The notes beneath the pieces were generated by a model. The model was not told the origin of the DNA and did not search any database. It was given only the letters and a program-made list of their open reading frames with translations. Source: Streptomyces sp. MZ04 (lineage in GTDB: Bacteria > Actinomycetota > Actinomycetes > Streptomycetales > Streptomycetaceae). Taken from it: DNA of 32,349 nt. Location: assembly GCF_004684775.1 (NCBI RefSeq), contig NZ_SRIC01000064.1, positions 1 to 32,349 on the forward strand, read 5' to 3'. Within the stretch, counting starts at the first letter, position 1, and the number at the start of each line of letters is the position of its first letter. The translations under genes and the position numbers were made by a program. This document shows positions 1-7,589 of the stretch, piece by piece.

Positions 1-616
1 GTATCGCCCACCACCAGTCCGTCCCCCCTTCGCCCGCCGAGCCGCCGGTCCGCCCGGAAGCCGCCTGCGCGGGCGGTGGGGTGGACGCGGGGGCAGGGGC
101 TATCCCCGGGCGGCCTTCGTCCGACTTCTGGCCCATGACCCCGAGCTTCTTGAGCAGCCCCGTCAGACGAGCGGGCTCCTTCGCCCTGTGCCAGTACCCC
201 GTCATGGAGTCGAGGTCGGTCGACGTGTGCACCCACACGTCCCTGGTGGTCTCCTTGGCCCCCTTCTTCGTGTCCTTGCCGGTGCCGGACGCCGCGGGAT
301 AGACCCGGTCCACCCGCCACGGCCGCACGTCATGGGCCATCCACGTCACATTGATCTGACGGCTGCCGTCCCCGACATCGAGCCCCGGCGGCCGCTCACG
401 GCGCCCCATGTCCGCACGCGCCTCCCCGAGCCAGTGCTCGAGCCGGCCGTACTCCGCATCGGCGATCGTGAGCGCCGCGCTCTCCTCGCTCTCGGGCGAG
501 ACCAGCAGGACGCTCGTGGGCCCGCCTGCCACCGCCTGTGGTGCTCCGAGGACCACCAGCGCCAGCGCGGCCGCCAGCCCCGTCGCCGACCCGCACACTC
601 CCCTTACCGTCCGCAT
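1..616 (-). CDS. Exported protein of unknown function, 3' end beyond window
   Basis: At least 205 codons are visible and the reading frame is still open at the left edge, so the C-terminus is missing. The ATG at 616 follows a GGGGGA ribosome binding site. Residues 1-30 look like a Sec signal peptide: Arg at positions 2 and 5, an Ala/Leu/Val-rich core, and AVA before Gly-Gly. The mature part is soluble, with WMAHDVRPWRVDRVYP and VWVHTSTD stretches, followed by a Pro/Ala/Gly-rich low-complexity segment that often precedes a C-terminal membrane anchor; that anchor would lie outside the window. I recognise no enzyme family. It is the third gene after an ECF sigma factor and its probable anti-sigma, and has its own ECF-type promoter (669-697), so it is probably a target of that sigma factor and may act in the cell envelope. 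Confidence 0.75.
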   Translation of the reverse strand, partial: MRTVRGVCGSATGLAAALALVVLGAPQAVAGGPTSVLLVSPESEESAALTIADAEYGRLEHWLGEARADMGRRERPPGLDVGDGSRQINVTWMAHDVRPWRVDRVYPAASGTGKDTKKGAKETTRDVWVHTSTDLDSMTGYWHRAKEPARLTGLLKKLGVMGQKSDEGRPGIAPAPASTPPPAQAASGRTGGSAGEGGTDWWWAI

Positions 617-668
617 GTCCGATCCCCCAGCCGCTCGCCGGCACGACCCGTCCGTGCCGCGTCACTTT

Positions 669-697
669 TGGTACACCGCCCGAGCCCTTCAGGTTCC
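669..697 (-). promoter_or_regulatory. ECF-sigma-type promoter before the exported-protein gene
   Basis: Reading the minus strand there is a -35 GGAACC (697-692), a 17-base spacer and a -10 GTACCA (674-669). The same arrangement, GGAACC-N17-GTATCA, lies before the sigma gene at 2171-2199, and the bases around both -10 elements also agree (GGTGTAYCAARAGTG). GGAAC is the classic -35 of ECF sigma factors. Transcription would begin near 662, giving a leader of about 46 bases before the ATG at 616. The -35 overlaps the last codons of the preceding gene. Confidence 0.65.
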
Positions 698-1555
698 CGA
701 TCCGTCCGGACCGATCCGAACCGACGTCCCGACCGACTTCCCGATCTCCAGCGCCCGCTCCTTCGACGCCACGCCCTCGAGCCGCAGTGTCGTATCCGCC
801 CCGTGCGTCCACAGCAGCGTCGGCCCCGCCGTCCGCTCGGACCGCTCCCACCGCTCGCCGTCGCCCTCCACCATCCAGAACGTGAGCCGATGGGGCCGCG
901 GGAACCACAGCCCCGTCCCACGGCCCACCTGGACCCAGTCCGGCGGCACCCGCACCGTCTTGGCGAAGCCGGGGTCGAGGCGGGCGCTGAACTCGTCAAG
1001 CCGTATCGTCCGGCCGTCGTCGCGCCAGCACAGGCTGACCAGGACGCGTGCCCCCGGCTCGAGCGTCACCGCCACCGCGTCCGGTGCGCCGAGCACGGCC
1101 GGAACCACGGGCGCGAACCCGGCCCGGCGCTCGGCCTCGGTCAAGGTCATCGCACCGCCGCACCCCGGCACGCCCGCCCCCGTCGGCGGGGCCGCCGACG
1201 GGTCGTACCGCACCTCGACCCCGCCGAAGTCGAACCACTCGAAGACCGCCGCCGGCACCGGCGGTGTCAGCACCGCCGCCGTCAGGAGCCCGCACAGTGC
1301 CGCCGTCAAGATCCGCCACCGCGCCCGCAGCCACCGCCGCAGCCGGTCCAGGCGCCCCGGAGGCTCGGCCACCGGGACCGGCACCGATTCCGCGATGATC
1401 TGCGCGATGACCCGCTCGGCCATCGACGAGCCGCCGGCCCCCGCCCTGTCGAGGGATCGGCCGAGCTCCCGCAGTTCCTCAGGAAGCCGACGGGCCCGCG
1501 ACCCGGCCTGCTCGTCCCTCTCATCCCGCTCATCGTGCTCATCCCGCTCACTCAT
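689..1555 (-). CDS. Probable membrane anti-sigma factor
   Basis: 288 residues from the ATG at 1555, which has GGAGG eight bases upstream; a GTG at 1564 is an alternative that lies on that site. The start overlaps the end of the sigma factor gene by 8 bases, so the two are translationally coupled. Residues 1-16 are a charged Asp/Glu/Arg repeat, residues about 20-80 are a helical cytoplasmic region, one hydrophobic segment lies at about 82-103, and the rest is an extracytoplasmic domain with several Trp and two Cys. This topology and the pairing with an ECF sigma gene fit a membrane anti-sigma factor. The zinc-binding HxxxCxxC motif of ZAS anti-sigma factors is absent, so the assignment rests on position and topology, not on a recognised domain. 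It could instead be a sensor or an effector protein of the same regulon. Confidence 0.6.
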   Translation of the reverse strand: MSERDEHDERDERDEQAGSRARRLPEELRELGRSLDRAGAGGSSMAERVIAQIIAESVPVPVAEPPGRLDRLRRWLRARWRILTAALCGLLTAAVLTPPVPAAVFEWFDFGGVEVRYDPSAAPPTGAGVPGCGGAMTLTEAERRAGFAPVVPAVLGAPDAVAVTLEPGARVLVSLCWRDDGRTIRLDEFSARLDPGFAKTVRVPPDWVQVGRGTGLWFPRPHRLTFWMVEGDGERWERSERTAGPTLLWTHGADTTLRLEGVASKERALEIGKSVGTSVRIGPDGSGT

Positions 1556-2165
1556 GCCCGTCACCTCCTTCCGGCCCTTCCGGTGCCTGCGGCAACAGCC
1601 GCTCCAGCTTCCGCAGCGCGCGGTTCAGCCGGGATTTGACCGTGCCCCGCGGCCAGCCCAGCGCCTCGGCCGTCTCCGCCTCGTCCATCTCCAGGAGATA
1701 GCGGTAGGTGACGGCCAGGCGGTGCTCCTCGCTCAGCCGCTCGAGCGCGGCGAGCAGCGCCGCCCGGCGCTCCACCTCCAGCGCCGCGACCGCGGGGTCC
1801 GCCGATTCCGGTATCAGCGGCTCCGCCTCCGCCAGCGCGGCCTCCCGTCCGACGAGCGAGCGCTGCCGGACGGCTGAACGCACTGTGTTCCTCGTCTCAT
1901 TGGCGACGATCGAAAGGAGCCACGGCTTGAACGCCGAGCCCTCCCTGAACCGCCCCAAGGAGCAGTACGCCTTGAAGAAGGCCTGCTGCACCACGTCTTC
2001 CGCGTCCGCTCCCGCCCCGAGAGCCACGGCCGCCCTGAGCGCGAGCCCGGTGAAGGCGCGCACCAACTCCGCGTACGCCTCCGCCTCCCCGGCGCGCACA
2101 CGCGCGATCACCGCACCCTCGTCGACGACGCGGCCCCCCTCCAGGACCTCCCCCTGTGCCCTCAC
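1548..2165 (-). CDS. ECF RNA polymerase sigma factor
   Basis: 205 residues, normal for an ECF sigma factor, which carries only regions 2 and 4. Region 2 is seen at about residues 28-95, with AEDVVQQAFFKAY and a -10-recognition segment around FKPWLLSIVANETRN. Region 4 is at about 140-195, with a helix-turn-helix ending in GWPRGTVKSRLNRALRKLERL. The protein directs RNA polymerase to a small envelope or stress regulon. Its own promoter appears to be the GGAACC-N17-GTATCA element at 2171-2199, which points to autoregulation. That promoter would begin transcription close to the GTG at 2165, making the message leaderless; no ribosome binding site precedes this GTG. A GTG 18 codons downstream is an alternative start. 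The gene is followed by the coupled probable anti-sigma gene. Confidence 0.93.
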   Translation of the reverse strand: MRAQGEVLEGGRVVDEGAVIARVRAGEAEAYAELVRAFTGLALRAAVALGAGADAEDVVQQAFFKAYCSLGRFREGSAFKPWLLSIVANETRNTVRSAVRQRSLVGREAALAEAEPLIPESADPAVAALEVERRAALLAALERLSEEHRLAVTYRYLLEMDEAETAEALGWPRGTVKSRLNRALRKLERLLPQAPEGPEGGDGHE

Positions 2166-2170
2166 ACTCT

Positions 2171-2199
2171 TGATACACCGGCCGGACCAGATCGGTTCC
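2171..2199 (-). promoter_or_regulatory. ECF-sigma-type autoregulatory promoter of the sigma gene
   Basis: On the minus strand, -35 GGAACC (2199-2194), a 17-base spacer and -10 GTATCA (2176-2171). The hexamers, the spacing and the flanking bases match the element at 669-697. The predicted transcription start, about 6 bases after the -10, falls on or next to the GTG start codon at 2165. That would give a leaderless, self-activated sigma transcript. Confidence 0.65.
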
Positions 2200-2305
2200 G
2201 CATGCGCGACGGCCAGATCGAAGCGACAGACGCAAGCGGCGCATCACACGATCGCGGCACACCCGTCACACGTCTGTTTCCGAGCAATCAGAGACACCTG
2301 AGAGA

Positions 2306-3328
2306 ATGAGCCCCATGGCCTCTGACAGTCCTCGCGTGCTCTCCGGAATCCAGCCCACCGCGGGCTCGTTCCATCTCGGCAACTACCTCGGCGCGGTCCG
2401 CCAGTGGGTGGCGCTGCAGGAGTCCCACGACGCCTTCTACATGGTGGTGGACCTGCACGCGATCACGATGCCGCAGGACCCGGCCGAGCTGCGTGCCAAC
2501 ACCCGCCTCGCCGCCGCCCAGCTGCTTGCCGCGGGACTCGACCCCGAGCGCTGCACCCTCTTCGTCCAGAGCCATGTCCCCGAGCACGCGCAGCTCGCCT
2601 GGATCATGAACTGCCTCACCGGTTTCGGCGAGGCCTCGCGCATGACGCAGTTCAAGGACAAGTCCGCCAAGCAGGGCGCGGAGCGCGCCTCCGTGGGCCT
2701 CTTCACGTATCCGGTCCTGCAGGTCGCGGACATCCTGCTCTACCAGGCCAACCAGGTCCCGGTCGGCGAGGACCAGCGCCAGCACATCGAGCTCACCCGT
2801 GACCTGGCCGAGCGCTTCAACGGCCGCTTCGGGGAGACGTTCACCGTTCCGGCGGCGTACATCCTCAAGGAGACGGCGAAGATCTACGACCTTCAGGACC
2901 CGTCGATCAAGATGAGCAAGTCGGCGTCCACTCCCAAGGGCCTGATCAACCTCCTCGACGAGCCCAAGGTCACCGCCAAGAAGGTCAAGAGCGCGGTCAC
3001 CGACACGGACACGGTTGTGCGGTACGACACCGAGAACAAGCCCGGTGTCAGCAACCTCCTCACCATCTACTCGACGCTCACCGGCACCGGAATTCCGGAA
3101 CTGGAGCAGAAGTACGTCGGCAAGGGCTACGGTGCGCTGAAGACCGACCTCGCCGAGGTCATGGTCGAGTTCGTGACCCCCTTCCGGGACCGCACCCAGG
3201 CGTACCTGGACGACCCGGAGACGCTGGACTCGATCCTGGCCAAGGGCGCGGAGAAGGCGCGTGCCGTGGCCGCGGAGACCCTCGCCCAGGCGTACGACAA
3301 GGTGGGCTTCCTGCCCGCCAAGCACTGA
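2306..3328 (+). CDS. trpS: Tryptophanyl-tRNA synthetase
   Basis: 340 residues, the usual length of a bacterial TrpRS. It charges tRNA-Trp with tryptophan in the cytoplasm. The N-terminus carries the class I signature: SGIQPTAGSFHLGNYLGA, with the HIGH-like motif HLGN at residues 23-26. KMSKS is intact at 202-206. The segment FTYPVLQVADILLYQANQVPVGEDQ is the family's substrate-binding region. The ATG at 2306 has GAGAGA directly before it. The ATG at 2315 (protein starting MASDSP) has better spacing from the same purine stretch and may be the true start. No T-box leader is visible in the 140 bases upstream. A 7-bp hairpin follows at 3343-3362. Streptomyces can carry two trpS genes; nothing here, such as a linked antibiotic cluster, suggests that this is the inducible resistance copy. 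Confidence 0.97.
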   Translation: MSPMASDSPRVLSGIQPTAGSFHLGNYLGAVRQWVALQESHDAFYMVVDLHAITMPQDPAELRANTRLAAAQLLAAGLDPERCTLFVQSHVPEHAQLAWIMNCLTGFGEASRMTQFKDKSAKQGAERASVGLFTYPVLQVADILLYQANQVPVGEDQRQHIELTRDLAERFNGRFGETFTVPAAYILKETAKIYDLQDPSIKMSKSASTPKGLINLLDEPKVTAKKVKSAVTDTDTVVRYDTENKPGVSNLLTIYSTLTGTGIPELEQKYVGKGYGALKTDLAEVMVEFVTPFRDRTQAYLDDPETLDSILAKGAEKARAVAAETLAQAYDKVGFLPAKH

Positions 3329-3342
3329 GCCACACCACCCCC

Positions 3343-3362
3343 CTGTACCGAGCCAGGTACAG
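3343..3362 (+). terminator. Hairpin after trpS
   Basis: Perfect 7-bp inverted repeat, CTGTACC (3343-3349) and GGTACAG (3356-3362), with a 6-base loop, starting 14 bases after the trpS stop codon. There is no T-run, which is usual in Streptomyces. It may reduce read-through into the 2'-5' RNA ligase gene. Confidence 0.5.
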
Positions 3363-3402
3363 CAGCGCCCTCTGCCCGCCACCCGACCGACAGGAGTACG
3401 AC

Positions 3403-3990
3403 GTGGGGACCGTAACGATCGGTGTGTCGATCGCGGTTCCGGAGCCACACGGCAGCCTGCTCCAGGAGCGGCGCGCGGGCTTCGGGGACCCCGCGGCGCA
3501 CGGCATTCCCACCCACGTCACATTGCTCCCGCCGACCGAGGTGGACGCCTCGGCGCTGCCCGCTGTCGAGGCGCACCTGGTGGCCGTCGCGGCCGCCGGG
3601 CGCCCCTTCCCGATGCGGCTCTCCGGGACGGGTACGTTCCGTCCGCTGTCGCCCGTCGTCTTCATCCAGGTGGTGGCGGGCGGCTCGGCCTGCGGCTGGC
3701 TCCAGGAGCGGGTCAGGGACGCCTCCGGGCCCATCGAGCGCGAGCTGCACTTCCCGTACCACCCGCACGTCACGGTGGCGCACGGCATCTCCGAAGAGGC
3801 CATGGACCGGGCCTACGAGGAGCTCGCGGACTACGAGGCCGCGTGGCCCTGCACCGGATTCGCGCTCTACGAGCAGGGCGCCGACGGAGTGTGGCGCAAG
3901 CTGCGCGAGTTCTCCTTCGGAGGGGGCGGCCCGGTCGTGCCTCCGCAGGCCGCGGCCCCGGCCGCGCACGGTACGCTGCCCGCTCGCTGA
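3403..3990 (+). CDS. 2'-5' RNA ligase / cyclic phosphodiesterase family protein
   Basis: 195 residues from a GTG start with ACAGGAG seven bases upstream. It contains the two HxT motifs of the 2H phosphoesterase superfamily, HVT at residues 38-40 and HVT at 122-124, each followed by a hydrophobic strand. The two histidines form the active site that opens or hydrolyses 2',3'-cyclic phosphates or 2'-5' bonds in RNA. Length and motif spacing (about 84 residues) fit the LigT/YjcG-like branch. The last 25 residues are Pro/Ala/Gly-rich and probably disordered. It lies 74 bases after trpS on the same strand, suggesting an RNA-repair or tRNA-processing role, but the real substrate cannot be read from the sequence. 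Confidence 0.85.
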   Translation: MGTVTIGVSIAVPEPHGSLLQERRAGFGDPAAHGIPTHVTLLPPTEVDASALPAVEAHLVAVAAAGRPFPMRLSGTGTFRPLSPVVFIQVVAGGSACGWLQERVRDASGPIERELHFPYHPHVTVAHGISEEAMDRAYEELADYEAAWPCTGFALYEQGADGVWRKLREFSFGGGGPVVPPQAAAPAAHGTLPAR

Positions 3991-4028
3991 TCGGCTGGAG
4001 GGCCGGCCGCCGAGCTGGGGGACCCGCC

Positions 4029-5246
4029 ATGCGCCGCACCACGATCTTCGTCCTGACGGCCGCCTTCGTGGTGACCGGATGCGGCACGGACACACCCGGC
4101 GGCAAGAACCTCGGCAAGGAGAGCGGCCCTTCCGCGAGCTCCTCCGGAGGCAGGCTCTCCTGGACGTACGACCTCATCGGTGAGAAGTCCGGTGCGCTGA
4201 CGGACATGGCCGCCATGGCGCCCGACGACATCTGGGCGATGGGCTCGGACACTCCGGCGGACCAGGCCTCCGACGACGGACCCACGGCCGACGAGCAGTA
4301 TCTGCTGCACTACGACGGCAAGGAGTGGAAGCGGCGGCCGATGCCTCTCTCCGGAGACGTCGTCGTGTCCCGGATGGAGTCCCTGGGGTCGGCGGGCATC
4401 TGGCTGAACACCATGGAGTACACCATGACGGCCCCGGAGAACCCGCGGTACGCCCTCTGGGACGGCGAGCGCTGGGGCCCGGTCAAGGAGGGCCCCACCG
4501 GAGCGATCACCGACGTCGAGGTCATCGCACCCGACGACGTATGGGTCCTCGAAGGTGACGGAGACGTCACCCACTGGGACGGCGCGCGGTGGACGCCGAC
4601 GCCCATGCCCGCCGAGGTCGCCGACCTGTCCGGCACCTCCGGGGACGACGTCTGGGCGGTCGGCCACCGTGAGAGCGGTCCTGGCACCGGAGAGGGCGTG
4701 GAGGAGTCGCAGCCCGCCGCGATGCACTTCGACGGGACCGCCTGGAAGCTCGTCGAGACCCCGACGTACAGCTATCCCGACCCCGTTCCGGCCAAGGCGA
4801 GGGCCGATCTCCTGAAGGTCAACGCGCTCTCCAAGGAGTACGCCTACACGTCGGGCCACCACTCCTATGCGGCCTTCAACACGGAAGACCACCCGGAGCC
4901 GCCCGCCAAGGGCATCGGACTTGTCTGGGACGGCAGCCGCTGGGCGGAGGGCAACCTCAACTTCCAGGGAGCGTGCCCCAGTGTGCAGCCGCTGGCCCGC
5001 GACGGCGACGACGGCCTCTTCCTGGAGCACAATTGGCATGTCACCCAGGACGGCACCTGCACCAGGATCAAGACACCGCGCCTGCCGAACACGGGCGGCG
5101 TGACCCGCCAGTCCCAGCAGAAGTTCTGGCCGAAGAGCATCGTCCCGGTGCCGGGTACGGACACCGTCCTCGCCGTGGGCCACGTCCAGGTCAACCAGAC
5201 CGGCAACCCCTTGTCGAAGGCGGTCGTCGTCAGCCTGGAGCGCTGA
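4029..5246 (+). CDS. Lipoprotein with beta-propeller-like DDxWAVG repeats
   Basis: 405 residues from an ATG preceded by GGGGGA. The N-terminus is a lipoprotein signal peptide: MRR, a hydrophobic core and the lipobox VTGC, with Cys at about residue 18, so the product should be anchored to the outer face of the membrane. The mature protein repeats a short blade-like pattern, with DDIWAMGS, DDVWVLEG and DDVWAVGH each followed 10-20 residues later by an HWDG- or HFDG-type turn and a Trp. This pattern is typical of Kelch-like or YCF48-like propeller repeats. No catalytic motif is seen, so a binding or scaffold role is likely. The gene follows the 2'-5' RNA ligase gene by 38 bases and ends 12 bases from the convergent dprE2-like gene. 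Confidence 0.75.
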   Translation: MRRTTIFVLTAAFVVTGCGTDTPGGKNLGKESGPSASSSGGRLSWTYDLIGEKSGALTDMAAMAPDDIWAMGSDTPADQASDDGPTADEQYLLHYDGKEWKRRPMPLSGDVVVSRMESLGSAGIWLNTMEYTMTAPENPRYALWDGERWGPVKEGPTGAITDVEVIAPDDVWVLEGDGDVTHWDGARWTPTPMPAEVADLSGTSGDDVWAVGHRESGPGTGEGVEESQPAAMHFDGTAWKLVETPTYSYPDPVPAKARADLLKVNALSKEYAYTSGHHSYAAFNTEDHPEPPAKGIGLVWDGSRWAEGNLNFQGACPSVQPLARDGDDGLFLEHNWHVTQDGTCTRIKTPRLPNTGGVTRQSQQKFWPKSIVPVPGTDTVLAVGHVQVNQTGNPLSKAVVVSLER

Positions 5247-5258
5247 TCACGCGGGACC

Positions 5259-6014
5259 TCACACCGGCAGCCGCCGGAACACCGTCCGCGGCACGTGCCG
5301 CAGCGCCGACATGACCACCCGCAGCGCCCCGGGCACCCACACCGTCTCCGAGCGCCTGCGCAGACCCGTCTCGATGGCTTCGGCGACCGCCTCCGGAGTG
5401 GTCGCCATCGGGGCCTCCTCGAGGCCCGCCGTCATCTTCGAACGTACGAAGCCGGGGCGTACGACCATCACGTGCACGCCCGTTCCGTGCAGCGCGTCGC
5501 CCAGGCCCTGGGCGAAGGCGTCGAGGCCCGCCTTGCTCGAGCCGTAGATGAAGTTGGAGCGCCGCGCCCGCTCGCCCGCCACGGACGAGAGGACCACCAG
5601 GGAGCCGTGCCCCTGCGACTGCAGCGCCCGTGCGCACACCAGGCCCGCCGAGACCGCCCCGGTGTAGTTGGTCTGCGCGACACGCACCGCCGACAGCGGC
5701 TCGTCCTCGTCGCGCGCCTGGTCGCCGAGGATGCCGAACGCGAGCAGGACCATGTCGATGTCGCCCTCGGCGAAGATCTTGCCGAGGGTGTTCTCGTGGG
5801 ACTCGGAGTCGAGCGCGTCGAAGGCGACGGTGCGGACGTCCGCGCCCATGTCGCGCAGGCCCGCAGCGGCCTTCTCCAGGCCCGGGGACGGCCTTCCCGC
5901 GAGCCACACCGTGCGGGTGCGCCGCGCGACCAGACGGCGGGCGGTGGCGAGGCCGATCTCGGAGGTGCCGCCGAGCACGAGCAGCGACTGGGGGGTGCCG
6001 AAAGCGTCCTTCAT
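5259..6014 (-). CDS. dprE2: DprE2-like decaprenylphosphoryl-2-keto-ribose reductase (SDR)
   Basis: 251 residues, short-chain dehydrogenase/reductase. The NAD(P)-binding motif is at the N-terminus (GGTSEIGLATA), and the active site has Ser in VVLSSVAGERARRSNF and YGSSK with the catalytic Tyr and Lys. SSVAGxRxRRSNFxYGSxKAGLD is the stretch characteristic of mycobacterial DprE2. Known role: NADH-dependent reduction of the 2-keto intermediate made by DprE1, completing the epimerisation of polyprenylphosphoryl-ribose to polyprenylphosphoryl-arabinose at the membrane. The ATG has CAGGAG eight bases upstream. The gene follows dprE1 by 20 bases on the same strand and is divergent from the genes for earlier steps of the pathway, which strongly supports the assignment over a generic SDR. 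Confidence 0.85.
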   Translation of the reverse strand: MKDAFGTPQSLLVLGGTSEIGLATARRLVARRTRTVWLAGRPSPGLEKAAAGLRDMGADVRTVAFDALDSESHENTLGKIFAEGDIDMVLLAFGILGDQARDEDEPLSAVRVAQTNYTGAVSAGLVCARALQSQGHGSLVVLSSVAGERARRSNFIYGSSKAGLDAFAQGLGDALHGTGVHVMVVRPGFVRSKMTAGLEEAPMATTPEAVAEAIETGLRRRSETVWVPGALRVVMSALRHVPRTVFRRLPV

Positions 6015-6034
6015 GGGACCAACTCCTGGAGGTA

Positions 6035-7414
6035 CTAGAGGGCGAGGCGGCGCGAGAGGTCCGAGCGGAACAGGCCGCGCGGGTCGAGATCGGCCCGCAG
6101 CGCGCGGAAGTCGTCGAGCCGGGGATACATCGCGGCGAGCATCTCGGGCCGCAGGCGGGAATCCTTGGCCAGGTAGACGCGGCCTTCGGAGGTGGCTACT
6201 TCCTCGTCGAGATCGTCGAGGAAGGCGCCGAGGCCCGGCAGGTTCGCCGGGATGTCCAGGGCCAGCGTCCAGCCGGGCATCGGGAAGGAGAGCCAGCCCG
6301 GATCGCCCTCTCCGAAGCGCTTCAGTACGGCGAGGAAGGACGGGCAGCCGCGCTCCGAGATGCGCCGCACGATGCGCCGCAGGGCTTCTTCCTTGCCGTA
6401 TCCGACGACGAATTGGTACTGCACGAAACCGCTGCGTCCGTAGACGCGGTTCCAGTGCGGGACGCCGTCCAAGGGGTGGAAGAACGTGGAGATCTTCTGC
6501 AGTTCGCCCGTCCGGGAGCGGGGCGCCTTGCGGTACCAGAGCTCGTTGAACAGGCCCACCGACTTCCGGCCGAGGAGCCCTTCGGGCAGGAAGCGCGGGG
6601 CGGGCGGCAGTTGGCCCGGGCGGAACGTCAGCGGGGCTCTACGCGCGCGTGCCGGAAGGGCCTCCAGGGGGGCGTGGTCGCCGCGCGTGAGCACCGAGCG
6701 GCCCATCGCCTTCCCGCGCGCGAGGAGGTCGATCCAGGCGACCGAGTAGCGGTAGCGGTGGTCGGTGGCGGTGAGGCGGGCCATCAAGTCGTCCAGGTCG
6801 GCGGCGCGTTCCGTGTCCACCGTCATCAAGGAGGTCTCGACCGGCTGCAGTTGGAGGGTCGCCGCGAGGATCACGCCGGTCAGGCCCATGCCGCCCGCCG
6901 TCGCGTCGAACAGGGCGGTGCCGCGCTCGAAGGACCGCACCGTGCCGTCGGCGGTGAGCAGCTCGACGGCGTTGACATGGCGCGAGAACGAACCGGAGCC
7001 GTGGTGGTTCTTGCCGTGGATGTCCGCGCCGATCGCGCCGCCGACCGTCACGTACCGGGTCCCCGGGGTCACCGGCACGAACCAGCCGAGCGGGAGCAGG
7101 ACTTCCATCAGGCGGTGCAGTGAGACGCCGGCGTCGCACAGGACGGTGCCCGCGTCGGCGTCGATGGCGTGCACGCGGTCCATGCCGGTCATGTCGATGA
7201 CCGCGCCGCCCGCGTTCTGCGCGGCGTCCCCGTAGGCCCGTCCCAGGCCCCTGGCGATGCCGCCGCGCTCCCCGCACGCGCGGAGGGCCGCGACGGCCTC
7301 CTCGGGCGAACGGGGGCGGATCAGCCGGGCGGTGGTGGGGGCGGTGCGCCCCCAGCCGGACACGGACACAGCCTCGGACGTCGTCACGGAAGCGGATGCG
7401 GAGTCGGCAGGCAT
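6035..7414 (-). CDS. dprE1: DprE1-like decaprenylphosphoryl-ribose 2'-oxidase
   Basis: 459 residues, against about 461 in mycobacterial DprE1. The N-terminal half is a vanillyl-alcohol-oxidase-type FAD domain (ARGLGRAYGDAAQNAGG, then GGAIGADIHGKNHH). The C-terminal half matches the DprE1 cap and active site: GRSGFVQYQFVVGYG, LSFPMPGWTLALDIP and YLAKDSR with the catalytic Lys near residue 417. It oxidises the 2-hydroxyl of polyprenylphosphoryl-ribose; DprE2 then reduces the ketone. At the position of the cysteine that benzothiazinone drugs attack in M. tuberculosis (Cys387) this protein has Ala, near residue 385. The ATG at 7414 has no ribosome binding site but has TACGGT seven bases upstream, so the mRNA may be leaderless. 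It forms an operon with dprE2. Confidence 0.88.
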   Translation of the reverse strand: MPADSASASVTTSEAVSVSGWGRTAPTTARLIRPRSPEEAVAALRACGERGGIARGLGRAYGDAAQNAGGAVIDMTGMDRVHAIDADAGTVLCDAGVSLHRLMEVLLPLGWFVPVTPGTRYVTVGGAIGADIHGKNHHGSGSFSRHVNAVELLTADGTVRSFERGTALFDATAGGMGLTGVILAATLQLQPVETSLMTVDTERAADLDDLMARLTATDHRYRYSVAWIDLLARGKAMGRSVLTRGDHAPLEALPARARRAPLTFRPGQLPPAPRFLPEGLLGRKSVGLFNELWYRKAPRSRTGELQKISTFFHPLDGVPHWNRVYGRSGFVQYQFVVGYGKEEALRRIVRRISERGCPSFLAVLKRFGEGDPGWLSFPMPGWTLALDIPANLPGLGAFLDDLDEEVATSEGRVYLAKDSRLRPEMLAAMYPRLDDFRALRADLDPRGLFRSDLSRRLAL

Positions 7415-7589
7415 GGGAGCGACCGTATCGCCCGTGCATGGGTAGTTTGTCCTGAATCGTCTGAGCTCTCACCGAAATGGGTGATTGATGGAGTGTCGTC
7501 CGATATTGACGTAAATATTGAGAGGTCGACTAGAAGAGTCGGGAGGCGAGGTTCCCGGAGTCCCTGAAGTCCCCGGAAAAGGAGGCCAC
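7415..7589. promoter_or_regulatory. Divergent promoter region between dprE1 and the PAP2 gene
   Basis: 175 bases separate the two arms of the pathway. For dprE1 a -10-like TACGGT (7427-7422, minus) lies seven bases before the ATG, with GGACAAA about 18 bases further upstream. On the plus strand TTGACG (7506-7511) and TAGAAG (7531-7536), 19 bases apart, are a weak promoter candidate. The heptamer ATATTGA occurs twice, at 7503-7509 and 7515-7521, in the most AT-rich stretch of the region. The 12-base offset, about one helical turn, could mark a regulator site. Confidence 0.45.

Noticed and set aside
408..1877. 489-codon plus-strand open frame over the sigma/anti-sigma genes
   Set aside because: Ser/Arg/Pro-rich shadow frame; the minus-strand genes have recognisable sigma motifs and coupled starts.
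2166..2305. T-box or attenuator before trpS
   Set aside because: No specifier loop, T-box sequence or Trp-rich leader peptide is visible in the 140 bases.
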